DNA from: Diphasiastrum complanatum
Taxonomy: Eukaryota > Streptophyta > Lycopodiopsida > Lycopodiales > Lycopodiaceae
Length of the DNA: 64,000 nt
Direction of reading: 5' to 3'
Assembly (NCBI GenBank): GCA_029204225.1
Contig: CM055095.1
Coordinates: forward strand, 63,602,466 to 63,666,465
Below, one piece after another: positions 47,850 through 60,026 of the stretch. A program made the translations under genes and the position numbers. Position 1 is the first letter of the stretch; each line of letters starts with the position of its first letter. The notes under the pieces were generated by a model. The model worked only from the letters and a program-made list of their open reading frames with translations. It made no database searches and had not been told where the DNA came from.

Positions 47850-50800
47850 TGTAATGGGTTGGATTTGTCCAAAACACTCTTTTGAATGGAAATATACATA
47901 GATTCATAAAAAGAAATTCGACAATCAACCAAGTCTTTTTTAGTTCTACCTTTATATTGCAACTATCCAATATCAGTGTGTACTACATCTAACACACATG
48001 CAAAAGATCCAGTTGGCTCTCATTCATTTATATCGGATGGGTACAAATTTGCAAGAGAAAAATGATCGGATTAGCTCTTTAAAAAGAAATGATTTAGAAT
48101 GAAAGAAATATAAGTACAAGTAAAACATCAATACTCACAGTTCTTTTTTTTGTGATCTTGACAATTAAGCTCTTGAGCATTTCTCTCTAAATACATATAC
48201 ACATGTTGGACTTATATTTCGGATATAGATTTTCTTCTTGATGATGTTCTGAAATCCATAACTCTAGCCTTCTAATAAGATTGAAATGATAGTTTGTCTT
48301 CTTGCTTTTTCGAAACATTCCTTTTACTAATGGATGCATCAGAATCCAAGAGTTTTTTGAATACTTTCTTGGCACCCATAGTCCATTGCCATCTTTCTCA
48401 CTCGATTGATTGAGGAGCGCAATTTTCTTGATGTCACCATTTGTTATGTGTAGAAAGCTATGAATTTGAAAATATGTGTAAAAACAAATTTGAAACACTA
48501 AAATTTTTGGTGCTATGAGTTAACTGTAGTTAATATTGTAAACCGTGATTTGATATTATTCATTTTTTAATTGGTTGAGTCTCAATAATTAGCTGAAAGG
48601 GCATGCCTCAACATCCAATAGCATTTTCACATGTTGTCCGAAGAAACATTCATATATATATATTTTTAAATCATTTATTTGTATTCGGCAAAAGCTACAT
48701 TACGTAGAAGTCTGGTGTCAGGGTTTCTATTGGTCCACATGGCAACACAAATGAGAAAAAAAATAAAAAGACATCTTTTTCAAAGGCTTTTCAATATATG
48801 CTTAACAATTTTTACATCCTCAAAATCAAATGGAACATATTGATAGAAAAGAGTTTGGGTTCAATCAAATTTTCAATAGATATGCCTAACAAAATGTACT
48901 TTCATGCAAGCTAATTAGGACACCAACAAGATGCTCGTAATCATTTTTCAAAAAAATGTGAAATTCATTAAGCCTCCCCTTCAAAGATGCTTGACATATT
49001 TTGTGAAAGTATTTATTTGACATAATATATTTGTTTAAACAACCATGATTTATCATGTTGGGTGATAGAATCCATGAAGATTGCTCTATACAACTTTGGA
49101 AATCTAGACAATCATGCTTTGCAAGAGTATAAATGTATCACGTTTTGCTCCATAAATATTCATTGCTTGTTTGTTAGTTCAAAAGTTTTGGTTAATGGAA
49201 AAAAAAAAATTTAAGCATTTCAATATTAAGCAGTGTTTGAATAATATCATAATCACATAAATAATTTAAATATAATCAATTTAACAATTTAGAGTGTATA
49301 AATAATACATTTAGAAAATGATAATGACATGCATTTTTTGTTGGTTAGTTATCCATTTTAAAATGCATCCTAGTTTGAATGTGATTTGGTTGTTCACTTC
49401 ACTTTATCTAAAAATTTATACCTTGTAACTCTTGTTAGAGTGAGCTTCCTATATATGGATTTATATTGAAACCAAACACTATTATTTTTACTATTTCTAT
49501 ATTTGTTTTGTATTCTATTCATAATGTTCGCTGAGCTCATATTTTTCTACTAGATAGTTTATGTATGTTTTAACTAGGTAGTGTGCCCAACATTTTTAGA
49601 GAGTCCACACTTTTCATATTAGATATTAAGCTCTGGAAAATTTATAAGTAGTGGAGCTTAATATCTAGTACATCAACTTTATGCATGAGGATGTTTGAAA
49701 AGATTAGCATCTTGTAAAAAAAACCAATTTACTAAAAAAATTGGTTTCTATGTTCTAGAGAGTCTATACAAACTCATCTTTATGCCAATCTTGTCATTGA
49801 GATGTAATTTGTCAATCATTCAAAGATTCCCTTAGCTTAAAAGTCTTTTCATTGTTGAAGCTTAAAAACTTGAAAAATTATAGAAAAATGTTTGACTACT
49901 TAATAGACTTGTAATCAATAAAATGGATGTGAATTTTTTAGCCAAAAAATGTGAAGAGATGATATTTTTGTACAACAAACTCACATACATGTATATCTTG
50001 TGTATCTTTCACCTTCTATTACTAGCATGTACATAGAAAAGTGTGTTTCATTGTCTAGAAAATGATAAAAAGTGAGAGCCATAATATTTTGTAAGGAACC
50101 AATATTAATTGATGTTGATTATGTCTCCAAGGTTGAAAATAACTAAATATTTTCTTGTTCTAGTAATAAGACTTATATGTAGTTATCTTGATGGAGTTTA
50201 CTAATGTGAAAAAATTAAAAACTTCAATAACCTCCATTTGACCATGGACAAATTGGACCTCATATTATTTATCACAAGGTTTATTCGTATTTGCAATATA
50301 TTTCTGAATTGATTATTTTTATGGAGAAAGGATAATTTATGAAATGAGCTATTTTTCTTGGTACAATGATTGAAAGACATGCTATTACTAATTTTGTCTA
50401 TCGTGTATATTAATAACTCTTTTATAACTTATTCAAATCAACAAGATTTCCTATGATAGGGTTAACAATCATATAAAATTTGCATTAATCTTTATCCTTT
50501 CAAATCAACATTAAGTAACTATATCATTACGATTCATCATGATTTCAAAATACGTAACAATGAAAAAATTCATGGATTGGCACATGTTTCTATGTTAATG
50601 CATAGGTTCCTAATCTCAAATTTGTAAAATCCAAAACACATATTTCAAATCCCATAAATGAAAATGACTATTACATGAAGAAAACATCATATTTTATAAA
50701 ATGTTGCCAAAGACATTTTTGAACTTTTGAAAATTATGAGTTAACATAGTAGCTATATAACAAACAACATGTATAACAAAGATAAGAAGTTTAAGCTCCT

Positions 50801-51051
50801 ATTCTTAATAGGTTTGAGCCCCAAAGGCTCTAATTATCTTCTCTTGAAAAATCTAGCTACATCTACATGACAAAGTCATATGTTTATACTCTTGGATGCC
50901 GAAAGAACAAGTGGAGGCTCAATCTTCATCAATGGATAAGGATACAAAAGAAACTTCTTGAGTCCTTTATAAAAAAGACATAGTTGAAACATATTTTCAT
51001 TAGTTTGAGAAAACTACAATTAGTTAATAATTGTAGCATATTAAGATATTG
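47850..51051. other. AT-rich gene-free region of about 3.2 kb
   Basis: I found no PBS, LTR pair or pol motif. A minus frame at 48498-48187 (103 codons) looks protein-like in part (LWVPRKYSKNSWILMHPLVK) but has no domain I know. Short TA repeats occur near 48650. Confidence 0.45.
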
Positions 51052-51703
51052 TGTCAAAGTATAGTACTTTGGACCTTACTTGAGCCTATTAATGACTCAC
51101 AAGAGGGATTGATTGATTGATTACCTATTTTGGTTGCAAACTAGACACCAAAAATTGAGATCTAGATTGGCAATTTTACATACATCAAGCAAGAGCAATC
51201 TAAAATCATTAACCAAAGTGAAGGTCCAGCCCCCACATGTGTGGTACAACCCTCAGTACGTCCTAGCAAATGAAGCTTAGAACACTTATTTTTTGCTTAG
51301 ATCCAAATGGAAACAAAGTACATAGTGTAGAAGGTTGAGTTTGCCAATGAGCCCCAGTACTATGGAGAGATGATGATACATAGAAAACCTCTTCCCCACC
51401 TCGAGTTAGATGAAAATCTAGCATGTAATAAGGAAGATGATTTAGGCTTTTTTCCCTAATTTGTTATTCCAGCCTAACCCTTACGTTTTACCATGTTGGT
51501 GGCTAGATTGATCAATCTACTCCATAAATCTAGGAATTTGGTCTTATTATGTAGGAATCATTACCAACCCTATGAACACAATCTAACCTACTCTAGTGTA
51601 GATTCACATGTGGCACCATGGCCTCACACATGTGGGATCCAGCAATATACGTATTTACATGTTTTAACTTAGCTAGATTTGCCAATTTTGGCATTTTTTC
51701 ACA
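51052..51703 (-). repeat. LTR of family E (E3, 3' LTR)
   Basis: About 652 bp. On the minus strand it starts TGTGAAAAAATGCC after a polypurine tract (plus strand CTCCTCCCC at 51704-51712) and ends near GTACTATACTTTGACA. It aligns to E1 and E4 with more divergence. The palindrome is present as CACATGTGTGG, one base off. Confidence 0.82.
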
Positions 51704-51719
51704 CTCCTCCCCAAATCTA

Positions 51720-52510
51720 GCTTTGGAGACTATGATACACTTATCAATTACTCTAAGTAATGATCTTAGCTTAACAAATGAATCCTTAGGCAAGGCTTTA
51801 GTGAACAAATAAGCTAAGCAACTTGATGCAGACACATATTGGTGTTTGATTTTTTTGGCTTGCACCATCTCCCTCACAAAATGATGAGCAATCTCGATAT
51901 GCTTGCTCCTATCATGGAATGTAGGATTAGTTGCAAGTGATTGGGCTAATTGGCTATCACAATAGATCATAGGTACATCCTCGGCCTGCATAACATGAAG
52001 TTCCACCAATAGTACTCGGATTCCGTTGAAAACAATGAAATAGTATCTGGCTTCTTTGAAAGCCATGACACCACTCCATGAAAAAGAAATGTAGCAAATG
52101 CACTAGTAGACTTTCGATATAATATGTTACCTAAAAAATTCGAGTCACTATAGACTCTTAAGCCAAGATTAGTCCCATTGTAGAGTATGCCAAAATTTCT
52201 AGTTGATGAGATATATCTTAGGACTCTTTTGGCCATCTTCCAATGTGATACAAGAGGACACTATAACTAAGATTAGTTCTTGTTATATTCAAATAAATTA
52301 TGGAGCCTATAAGCCTTTTATAGAGAGTGATATCCTCAAAAGATGTGTCATCACCACTTATAGATGCTTTTACATTTTGCTCCATTGGAGTCTCAATGCC
52401 TTTACAATTCATTCCAAATCTATCTAGGATGGATGTAGCATGTTTAGATTGACATATGAAGCTAAAATCCAATCCTCTTATGACTTCTATTCCTAGAATG
52501 ACATGCAATA
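51720..52510 (-). pseudogene. Family E copia reverse transcriptase end and RNase H (E3)
   Basis: Minus strand, in order: MHVILGIEVIRGLDFSFICQ (end of reverse transcriptase), TPMEQNVKAS, TRTNLSYSV, AKRVLRYISSTRNFGILY, then RNase H with VYSDSNFLGN, RKSTSAFATF, GVVSWLSKKPDTISLFSTES, a frameshift, and DSQLAQSLATNPTFHDRSKH to KALPKDSFVKLRSLLRVID. The YVDD box and everything upstream are missing; a different sequence begins at 52511. Three frames are used, so it is dead. Confidence 0.88.
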
Positions 52511-52798
52511 TGTGAAGTTTTTAGCACGTGTGAGCTTCACCACACACCTACAAGATCTTATTGAGGTGTTGTGATTGCACAAGATTGATCAAAGAACAGT
52601 ATGCTTGAAAATCTAAGGCAAGAGCACAATGGCGTACATCTGATAAAAAAATCTAACTCTTCACTATGAGAAATGAATGTCAGAAATAATTCTAAGTGTC
52701 CAGTATGGGAAAAAGATGCTTCTCTTGAGTAGAGAAGAGAAAATCAAGCACAGAAAACTCGGGTAGAGAGAGAATGAGTCCAAAACACCAAAATCTCA
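52511..52798. other. Unassigned junction sequence between E3 and B
   Basis: 288 bp, AG-rich at the right end. It supplies the ATG at 52774 that opens the reading frame of B. No match in the window. Confidence 0.45.
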
Positions 52799-55700
52799 AT
52801 ATTATTCATCCTCAAGAAAAAGCCAAATACATCAAGAGGTGCAATGTTGAACTACATTGCATAAAAATGAATGTTGCAAATGAACTCTTAAGAGAGGTAG
52901 GAGATTGCACTTCAGCTCAAGATGCTTGGGAGACTTTGCAAAAGGTCTATGAATCCAAGAACCAAACTAGAATGTTAGCTTTGAAGAATCAAATCTATAG
53001 AAGCTATCAAAAGAAAGGAGAGAGTGCACATACTTTTGTCCTAAGAGTAAAGGAATTGAACAAAGAGCTAGCCTTTATAGGTGATCCTATCAAGGATGAA
53101 GAGCTTGTTCAACTCATATTGAATGGACTAAGCTTTGAATTTGACAATTTGGTGCAGGGATATGCAATTATGGGTAAGCTACCCATACTTGAAGAACTCC
53201 AACGCACACTCATGGCCGAGGAATCAAGAAGGAGCCAAATGCAAGAGAGGATGGATAGGCTTTCCATCCAAGGTGGAGATGACCAAGCTCTCTTCACCAA
53301 AGGCAAAGGCAAGTCCAAAGGCAAAGTATCAGCATTCAAGAAGTCTACAAAGCTTGAGGATCAAGAAAGACCCTCAAAGGCATCTCCATCAACCACCAAA
53401 GTCAAGAAGGACAAATCAAAGGTGAAGTGCTACTATTTTAGCAAGATGGGGCATTATGCCTCGGAATGCTTCAAGATGAAGCAAGATCAAAGCCAAGCCA
53501 ACATGAGCAAAGAGGAGGAGGAGGAGAGTTCACATGAGGACTCTCTCATGACGTCCATATTTTCTTCAACAAGCTTCAAAGGAGAAGATCCTTGGTGGAT
53601 TGACTCGGGTGCTAGTTCACACATGACTAGTAAAAGGGAGTTTTTCTCTTCTCTCTTATCTTATGATGGACATATAAAGTCTATCTATACAGCAAATGAT
53701 GAATCTTGTAAGATTGAAGGAGTTGGTAGCATTCCCCTTTGCTTAGGATCTTCCAAAAAGATCAACATCGAAGGTGTTTTGTACATTCCTACAATAACAA
53801 AGAATCTACTAAGTGTTGGCCAAATGGTAGACAATGGTTTCAATGTTGACTTTGCTTCAAATGAATGTTTCATCAAGAAGAAGGGTAAGATAGTGGCTAA
53901 GGGCACTAGACTTGGCAAATTTTATAAGTTGGATGCATTTGTGGATACTAATGTTGTCATGTTGGCCGAGAAGAGCAAGATATCTACCTTTACTTTATGG
54001 CACAAAAGACTTGGACATGTCAACTCGGGTTCCATGGAGGCTATGATCAAGGAGGAGTATGCTTTAGGCCTAACAAGGTCTATAAGGAAGGAAGACAAGG
54101 TTTGTGAAGCTTGTGCCTTATCCAAGGCACATAAGAAGGTGTTTCCTAACTCCATCACAAAGTCATCTCATCCTCTTGAACTCATACACTCGGATGTGCA
54201 CATTGCTAGCACCAAATCTAATGGAGGTTCATCCATGTTTTTAACCTTCATTGATGACTACTCAAGATATTGTTGGGTGTTCTTACTTTCCTTCAAGTTT
54301 CAAGTATTTGATACTTTGGTAAAGTTCAAGTTGTTTGTGGAAAAGCATCATAATCATAGCATCAAGATTCTTAGAAGTGACAATGGTGGAGAATTCATCT
54401 CCAATGAGTTCAAGGCCTTTTGTGAGGAGGAAGGGATCAAGAAAGAGACTTCTTGTCCTTACACTCCTCAACAAAATGGAGTTGCTGAAAGAAGAAATAG
54501 AACATTATGTGAATGTGCTAAGGCTTTAAGATTAGATGCTTCTTTGCCCAAATCCTTTTGGGGTGAGTCTCTTGTATGTGCAAACTACTTGATGAATAGG
54601 GTGTCTTGCAAAGCAATTGAAGGCAAAACTCCTTATGAGATGTTGTATGGAAAGAAACCCAATCTTAATCACTTGAAAGTTTTTGGGTGTATATGTTATG
54701 TGCATGTGCCATTGGAAACAAGAACCAAGGAGGATCCATCTTCCACAAGAGGGATCATGCTTGGATATGCAAGCTCAAGCAAGGGCTACAAAGTCTATCT
54801 CCCATCCTTGAACAAATTTGTTGTTTCAAGGGATGTCATCTTTGATGAACATCATATGCATATGCTTGAAGAAGGCTCAAGTGCTCCAACAATCAAGAAG
54901 AAGATGGCCGAAGAGCAAGATCTTGGTTTTGAGGAGGAGCTCATGGAGGAGCAAGCACCAAACCCACCTATCACACCAAGGAGATCTTCAAAGGCAAAAG
55001 TGGAGCCATCAAGGCTCACATATCAAGGCAAAGGACAGCAAGTTGAGGGTATCTCATCCACTTCTTATGCTTTATCTAGTTTTGAAGAACCGTCTAATGT
55101 TGAAGATGCATTGAACTCCAAAGAATGGTATAAAGCTATGTTGGATGAGTATGATGCCTTGATTGAGAATGAAACTTGGTTGCTTGTTGAGAGACCTCAA
55201 AGGAATGTAATAGGATGCAAGTGGGTCTTCAAGCTTAAGTTGAATGCAAATGGGAGTGTTAACAAACATAAAGCAAGATTAGTTGCAAAAGGTTATGCTC
55301 AAGAGAGAGGGATAGACTATGAGGACACTTTTGCACCCGTGGCCAAGATGGTCACAATAAGGCTAATCATTGCACTTGCATCACATTTTGGATGGATTCT
55401 ATGTCAAATGGATGTCTCTAATGCTTTCTTGAATGGTTTTTTGGAAGAGGATATCTATATGGAGCAGCCACAAGGGTTCATCAAGCATGGAATGGAGAAC
55501 AAAGTATGCCATCTCCAAAGAAGCATCTATGGCTTGAAGCAAGCCTCGAGATCTTGGAATTCAAGACTACATTGCTATCTTATTTCACTTTCTTTTGTTC
55601 AAAGTGAATATGATCCCACTCTTTACATTAAGTTTGATGATGTTGGTATTGTACTTTTACTCATTTATGTAGATGACATCATCATTAGTGAAAATAGTGT

Positions 55701-56625
55701 TGATGGTATTGAAAAAATCAGGATAGGTCTATCCTTAGAGTACAAGATGGTAGATCTAGGGTGTCTTCACTTCATCTTAGGCATAGAAGTACTTAAAAGG
55801 TCTAATTTTATCTTTATAAGTCAAGTAAACTATGCTCAAAGTCTTTTGAAGAAGTTTAAGATGGAAGTATGCGAAAGTGTTGACACACCAATGGAGCAAG
55901 ATGTAAAAGTGCCAAATGAAGATGATGAAAGATCCTTTATGGACATCACTTTGTTTAGGCAACTTATAGGTTCCTTAATGTGGATCACTATAACTAGACC
56001 AGATCTTAGCTTTAGTGTATGTAGGTTGAGCCAATCCATGCCATTGAATATCCATTGGAAAAAGGCTAAGAGGATTCTAAGATACATCTCGGGTACATTG
56101 GATTTTGGGATTCTATATAGAGGAGATGTGATTAACCTTCATGCATTTAGTGATTCAAATTTTGCAGGGGACAAGAGGGATAGGAAATCAACAAGTGCCT
56201 ATTCAACTTCCATAGGAGAAGGTGTGGTTTCATGGCTTTCAAAAAAGCAAGAAACTATATCTCTATCTTCAACCGAGGCCGAGTACAAAGCTTTGACAAC
56301 CACTACAAAGGAGGTACTTTGGATCAAGAGATTATTGGTGGAACTAAAGATCATGGATTCAGAGGAGGCACCAATCATCTACAATGACAATATATCAGCC
56401 CAACACCTTGCATCTAACCCAATCTTCCATGCAAGATCTAAGCACATTGAGATATGCCATCACTTTGTGAGAGAAATGGTGCAAGCCAAGGAGATTGCTT
56501 TGGAGCATGTTCCAAGCAATGAATGTGTAGCTGATCTACTTACTAAGCCACTTAAAAAGACACCTTTTATGAAGTTCAGATCATCACTTGGAGTGATTAG
56601 TAAAGCAATGAGTGAACCAAGCTAG
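52774..56625 (+). CDS. Ty1/copia gag-pol polyprotein, element B (5' end lost)
   Basis: 1283-codon uninterrupted frame. The first nine or so codons come from flanking DNA; homology to A starts at IHPQEKAKY, so the LTR, PBS, leader and about 47 gag residues with NYSIW are gone. In order: UBN2 gag core; zinc knuckle CYYFSKMGHYASEC at 219-232, where one Cys is Phe; protease WWIDSGASSHM with Asp 277; GAG-pre-integrase; DDE integrase; reverse transcriptase IYVDDII with D967 and D968; RNase H to the natural end near LGVISKAMSEPS. The RNase H motif reads FSDSNFAGD where A has FSDSDFAGD. Two residues (QK) of SQSMQKPLN are deleted. A polypurine tract GTGAGGAGGAG follows. Confidence 0.94.
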   Translation: MSPKHQNLNIIHPQEKAKYIKRCNVELHCIKMNVANELLREVGDCTSAQDAWETLQKVYESKNQTRMLALKNQIYRSYQKKGESAHTFVLRVKELNKELAFIGDPIKDEELVQLILNGLSFEFDNLVQGYAIMGKLPILEELQRTLMAEESRRSQMQERMDRLSIQGGDDQALFTKGKGKSKGKVSAFKKSTKLEDQERPSKASPSTTKVKKDKSKVKCYYFSKMGHYASECFKMKQDQSQANMSKEEEEESSHEDSLMTSIFSSTSFKGEDPWWIDSGASSHMTSKREFFSSLLSYDGHIKSIYTANDESCKIEGVGSIPLCLGSSKKINIEGVLYIPTITKNLLSVGQMVDNGFNVDFASNECFIKKKGKIVAKGTRLGKFYKLDAFVDTNVVMLAEKSKISTFTLWHKRLGHVNSGSMEAMIKEEYALGLTRSIRKEDKVCEACALSKAHKKVFPNSITKSSHPLELIHSDVHIASTKSNGGSSMFLTFIDDYSRYCWVFLLSFKFQVFDTLVKFKLFVEKHHNHSIKILRSDNGGEFISNEFKAFCEEEGIKKETSCPYTPQQNGVAERRNRTLCECAKALRLDASLPKSFWGESLVCANYLMNRVSCKAIEGKTPYEMLYGKKPNLNHLKVFGCICYVHVPLETRTKEDPSSTRGIMLGYASSSKGYKVYLPSLNKFVVSRDVIFDEHHMHMLEEGSSAPTIKKKMAEEQDLGFEEELMEEQAPNPPITPRRSSKAKVEPSRLTYQGKGQQVEGISSTSYALSSFEEPSNVEDALNSKEWYKAMLDEYDALIENETWLLVERPQRNVIGCKWVFKLKLNANGSVNKHKARLVAKGYAQERGIDYEDTFAPVAKMVTIRLIIALASHFGWILCQMDVSNAFLNGFLEEDIYMEQPQGFIKHGMENKVCHLQRSIYGLKQASRSWNSRLHCYLISLSFVQSEYDPTLYIKFDDVGIVLLLIYVDDIIISENSVDGIEKIRIGLSLEYKMVDLGCLHFILGIEVLKRSNFIFISQVNYAQSLLKKFKMEVCESVDTPMEQDVKVPNEDDERSFMDITLFRQLIGSLMWITITRPDLSFSVCRLSQSMPLNIHWKKAKRILRYISGTLDFGILYRGDVINLHAFSDSNFAGDKRDRKSTSAYSTSIGEGVVSWLSKKQETISLSSTEAEYKALTTTTKEVLWIKRLLVELKIMDSEEAPIIYNDNISAQHLASNPIFHARSKHIEICHHFVREMVQAKEIALEHVPSNECVADLLTKPLKKTPFMKFRSSLGVISKAMSEPS

Positions 56626-56627
56626 AT

Positions 56628-56639
56628 AGTGAGGAGGAG
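56628..56639 (+). other. Polypurine tract of element B
   Basis: AGTGAGGAGGAG directly before the LTR start TGTTAAAAATTC; it primes plus-strand DNA synthesis in this class of elements. Confidence 0.85.
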
Positions 56640-57321
56640 TGTTAAAAATTCACAATTCTAGCTTGACTAGTTTTGGTCATATGACTTGTAAATAGTTAGA
56701 TGGTCATGATGTGGCTTGTCACACATGCCAAATAGCATAGGATTCCATTCATAAGGATGTTCTCAAGTAGACCTAAGTGTTAGAACCTTTGGAATGAGTC
56801 CAAATTATACTTAGATACAAGGGAGAAAAAATAGGAGCTATTTTTGGTAATTTTTGCTTTGTTGAGGGATCTCCAAGATTCCAACCCTAACTTGGTAGGG
56901 ATGAAAGATCCACCAAAATTAGCATTAGGGATAGGTTTAGGGCTACTCATACCTGCCCAAAACCGTGATGGATCGTGTATATATAGGTGATGATATCTCA
57001 CCAAAATCAATCAAGCAATTTCATGTTTTTTCTCTCATAATGGTGCAATTGCTCTCTATGTTCATAATTGTTTGAGTACTTGTGATTACTAATGATTATA
57101 GGATTGAATGTAGGTCTGGTGTACAGTACTCAGACTGTGGGAGGCCGTACTTTCACACGTGTGAAGCCTTCTTCAAGGATTTGGGCCATTTAGTGAGGTT
57201 CAAGCATAGATTTTTGATGGATTTTGATGGTTCAACTTGTGCTAATCTTATGAAATCATAATCTATTGTTTCCCTCATCATTTCAAGTGTTTTAGGATCC
57301 TTATTTGCTGTAATTTTTACA
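56640..57321 (+). repeat. 3' LTR of element B
   Basis: 682 bp, TGTTAAAAATTCAC to TAATTTTTACA, nearly identical to the LTR of A. TATATATAGG at 56978-56987, CACACGTGTG at 57154-57163. The right flank continues as the protease of F without spacer. Confidence 0.95.
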
Positions 57322-58031
57322 TAGAACAGATTCAATAGAAACAAAAGAATCTTTGGAGCAACTCATATGAGTTGTGGCTCCACTATCAATATATCAAGAT
57401 ACATCATTAAAGGGTAAAGAGGAGAAACTAGACATCATGAGCGATGCCTCTCCACAACTTGCATGTGAGTCTTCTATGATAACATTGGCTTGATCTTCTT
57501 GAATCTTCCTCTTGAAGTTAGAAGAATGAGTTGAATCATCTTCTACTCCACCATAGTCTTTGTTCTTTGCTTTGTCCTTAGATTTGTCCTTAGTGAAGGC
57601 TTGAGAAAAACTATTCTTGCTCCTCCCACTTGACTTGAGCTTTTCTTCATGAAGGTTCTTAAGAGTTTCCCAAGTCTCCTTGGTTGAGGTGCATGAACTT
57701 ATTTCGCTCAACATCTCATCAGAGATGTTCAATTTGATGATATGAAGAGCAATTCTTGCTCTCTTCTTGAATCTCTGAGCCTCATCATAAGCTTCAAGTT
57801 CAACTTCAATTCGTGTTACAATGTCCATTACTCCATAAAGATCAACAAGGATTCTATCCTATCCTTCCAAACTGAATAGTTGAAGGTGTCTAGTCTTTCA
57901 CTAGCTTCAAAGAGAAAATCTCCTACAGACGCCATGAATGTGAAGACTCTTGTAAATTGGACAACAAAATGAAATTGAATGTGTTGCTTCTCTTTCACTA
58001 TAGGAACCAAAATAATTGGGTGTACTACCAA
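57322..58031 (-). pseudogene. Copia gag and protease start, element F
   Basis: Minus strand. About 57935 gives MASVGDFLFEASERLDTFNYSVWKDRIESLL in substance: gag start with NYSVW at about residue 20. A frameshift or stop near 57830 leads to 57828-57394 (KRARIALHIIKLNISDEM and STKETWETLKNLHEEK), in which the second half of the UBN2 core and the zinc knuckle are deleted and a Lys-rich linker follows directly. After a TGA the frame continues YIDSGATTHMSCSKDSFVS, the protease active site; the stop sits where Trp is expected. The LTR of B interrupts it at 57321. Confidence 0.87.
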
Positions 58032-58675
58032 ATCCTATGTAAAATCTTGCAACAACTATGTGAGATCTTGCTCACAACAAAGAATCAATCAACCTGAATT
58101 TGGATCTAGCCTCTATCTACAGATGAAGCACTTACAATTCTGATGTCAAACTTTTCCACGAGTTTCAAATGAATGAAACACACTCAAGAAACACACATAC
58201 AACTCAAAACACAACACATTGTGTGAAATGATGTGTCTATGACAACAGAAATTTGTCTTATCCAATTCTATTTCAGATTGAGTACTAAAACTGTGAATGA
58301 TGAATCATGCATGCAATATATTCAAATAAAAAAGTGTCCATTTGAGTCTTGGGTCTCTCTCTAAACTATTTAAGAGCTTATAACTCTATTGCAATGGAAA
58401 GAGGACTCTTCTAGCTTTCCAACAAGCTATAATGTCAGTATCTTTGGATCTAACATAGAAGAGATAGAGTCAAATGATTTATTCTAGTTTTCACAGGTGT
58501 GAAAAGTCAGAATTTTGTACATCCTTTGTTCTGGACTGAAAATATCAGTTCTAACCTCATTCACCAAAAAACTGTTCAAGAAAAGATAGCAAAACACTGC
58601 TAAACAACTTCCTAGCTTGAATTGACAGAAAAATCTTCATACACCTAATGTTAGTAGCATTCAAAGCATGGTATG
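58032..58675 (-). other. Leader of element F
   Basis: About 640 bp non-coding between PBS and gag. Contains TTTTCACAGGTGTGAAAAG near 58490, an imperfect form of the palindrome seen in several LTRs. Confidence 0.65.
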
Positions 58676-58687
58676 GCTCTGATACCA
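58676..58687 (-). other. Primer-binding site of element F
   Basis: GCTCTGATACCA on the plus strand, exact reverse complement of the consensus, followed by TGTGAGAAATCC, the LTR tip. Confidence 0.9.
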
Positions 58688-59184
58688 TGTGAGAAATCCA
58701 GCAAGTTCACACATGTGGGGATCCACAAGAAATGTGTGAATGATCTTGACCATGCTTTGTGATGGCACACAGAACACCTGTAGAGCAATCCTGCAATCTA
58801 CCAATGGATCTGAGGCTAGAGCACAATCTAGAATGCTACAGATCAAAGCAAAACTTATCCCTCACAAATAGAGAGAATACATAACCAAAATAATGTATGA
58901 AGAAGACCTTCCGATCAATCTATCTTCAATTTGGATCTTGCTTTAGTCACAAAAGAAGAAGCACATGCAAGCAAGAAGTCTATCTCTCCCACAAGTTTTA
59001 AAGTACTGATAAACTCTCTAGGAACTTACTTTCAACTCAAACACAATCATAAGTGTGAAATGAAAAGTCTAAGACCTCAGAACACTCACTTCTATCAAAT
59101 TCTACTTGATTGACAGTGAAAATTGATGAAAATGGAGAAAAAGATAAATGTGTGCTCAGTTTGGCATATCCCACGAGTTGAGTA
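58688..59184 (-). repeat. 5' LTR of element F, part next to PBS
   Basis: On the minus strand it ends GGATTTCTCACA directly before the PBS. After 497 bp it is interrupted by element G, at target sequence GAGTA. Confidence 0.75.
59180..59184. other. Target site duplication of G, left copy
   Basis: GAGTA immediately before the 5' LTR; the same five bases follow the 3' LTR at 63926-63930. Confidence 0.9.
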
Positions 59185-60014
59185 TGTGAAAAATGCAAAA
59201 ATAAGCTTGGTAGAGGCCAAAAATCTTGTATATAGATGATTACACATGTGTGGAGCCTGTTCCCACGTGTGAAAATAGTGTACTTGTCATGTACCATAAT
59301 CATATAGGTTGTACATATGATTTAAAATCAAGTTCTAGTGGCTAAAAAGGCCACAAACTAGTTTTCTAAACATATGACACATGGCATCAATCTATTGATT
59401 GCATGAGCCACATCCTTTGGTTAGGTGTCATATCCCATGTGTAGAGGACAACTCACATGTGTGGAATAAGCTGAAGTAGGCGAATTTTGACTTCTAGAAG
59501 ATTTTCAAGTAGATCTCCATATAGAAGGAAAATGGACCAAAAGTGCTCAAAATAGAAGGTTTTGTCCAAGTGTCAGTTTTGCATGATGAATCATCATATG
59601 ACAAAGCACCTTCACACGTGGGATCAGAGGGATGATCAGTACCACGATCTCCCACTTATTGTATATATAGAGCCACATTTGGCCATAATCAATGTGAGAC
59701 ACCAATCTTGGTTTTGGAAGCAATTTTGAGTGATTCTCTCCATTTGTCTAATTTGTTTTGATTGTTTTGAGGTTTTATCAATGTGTACTTGATTTTCAGG
59801 TTGGATTTCGTACTCAGACATTGTTTCACACGTGTGAAACCATAAAGTACACTTACCTTCAATTAATGATTGTTCTTGTTAGGATTTTGTGTCTAGAATT
59901 GATCTAGATTGATCTTAATCTCAAGTAGATTGATAGATCAAGTAATCTGACAACCAATCCCTCTTGAGGATCAGATTAGGATCCACTCTTGGTTCTTTTT
60001 GTACTTTTTCCACA
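59185..60014 (+). repeat. 5' LTR of G
   Basis: 830 bp, TGTGAAAAATGC to CTTTTTCCACA. TATATATAG at 59662-59670; CACACGTGTG at 59827-59836. It contains 26 bp (near 59461-59486) that are missing from the 3' LTR. Confidence 0.95.
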
Positions 60015-60026
60015 TGGTATCAGAGC
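60015..60026 (+). other. Primer-binding site of G
   Basis: TGGTATCAGAGC, exact consensus, directly after the LTR. Confidence 0.95.

Noticed and set aside
48187-48498. 103-codon minus frame in the AT-rich region
   Set aside because: Looks partly protein-like, but there is no recognisable domain and no neighbouring exon; too weak to call a gene.
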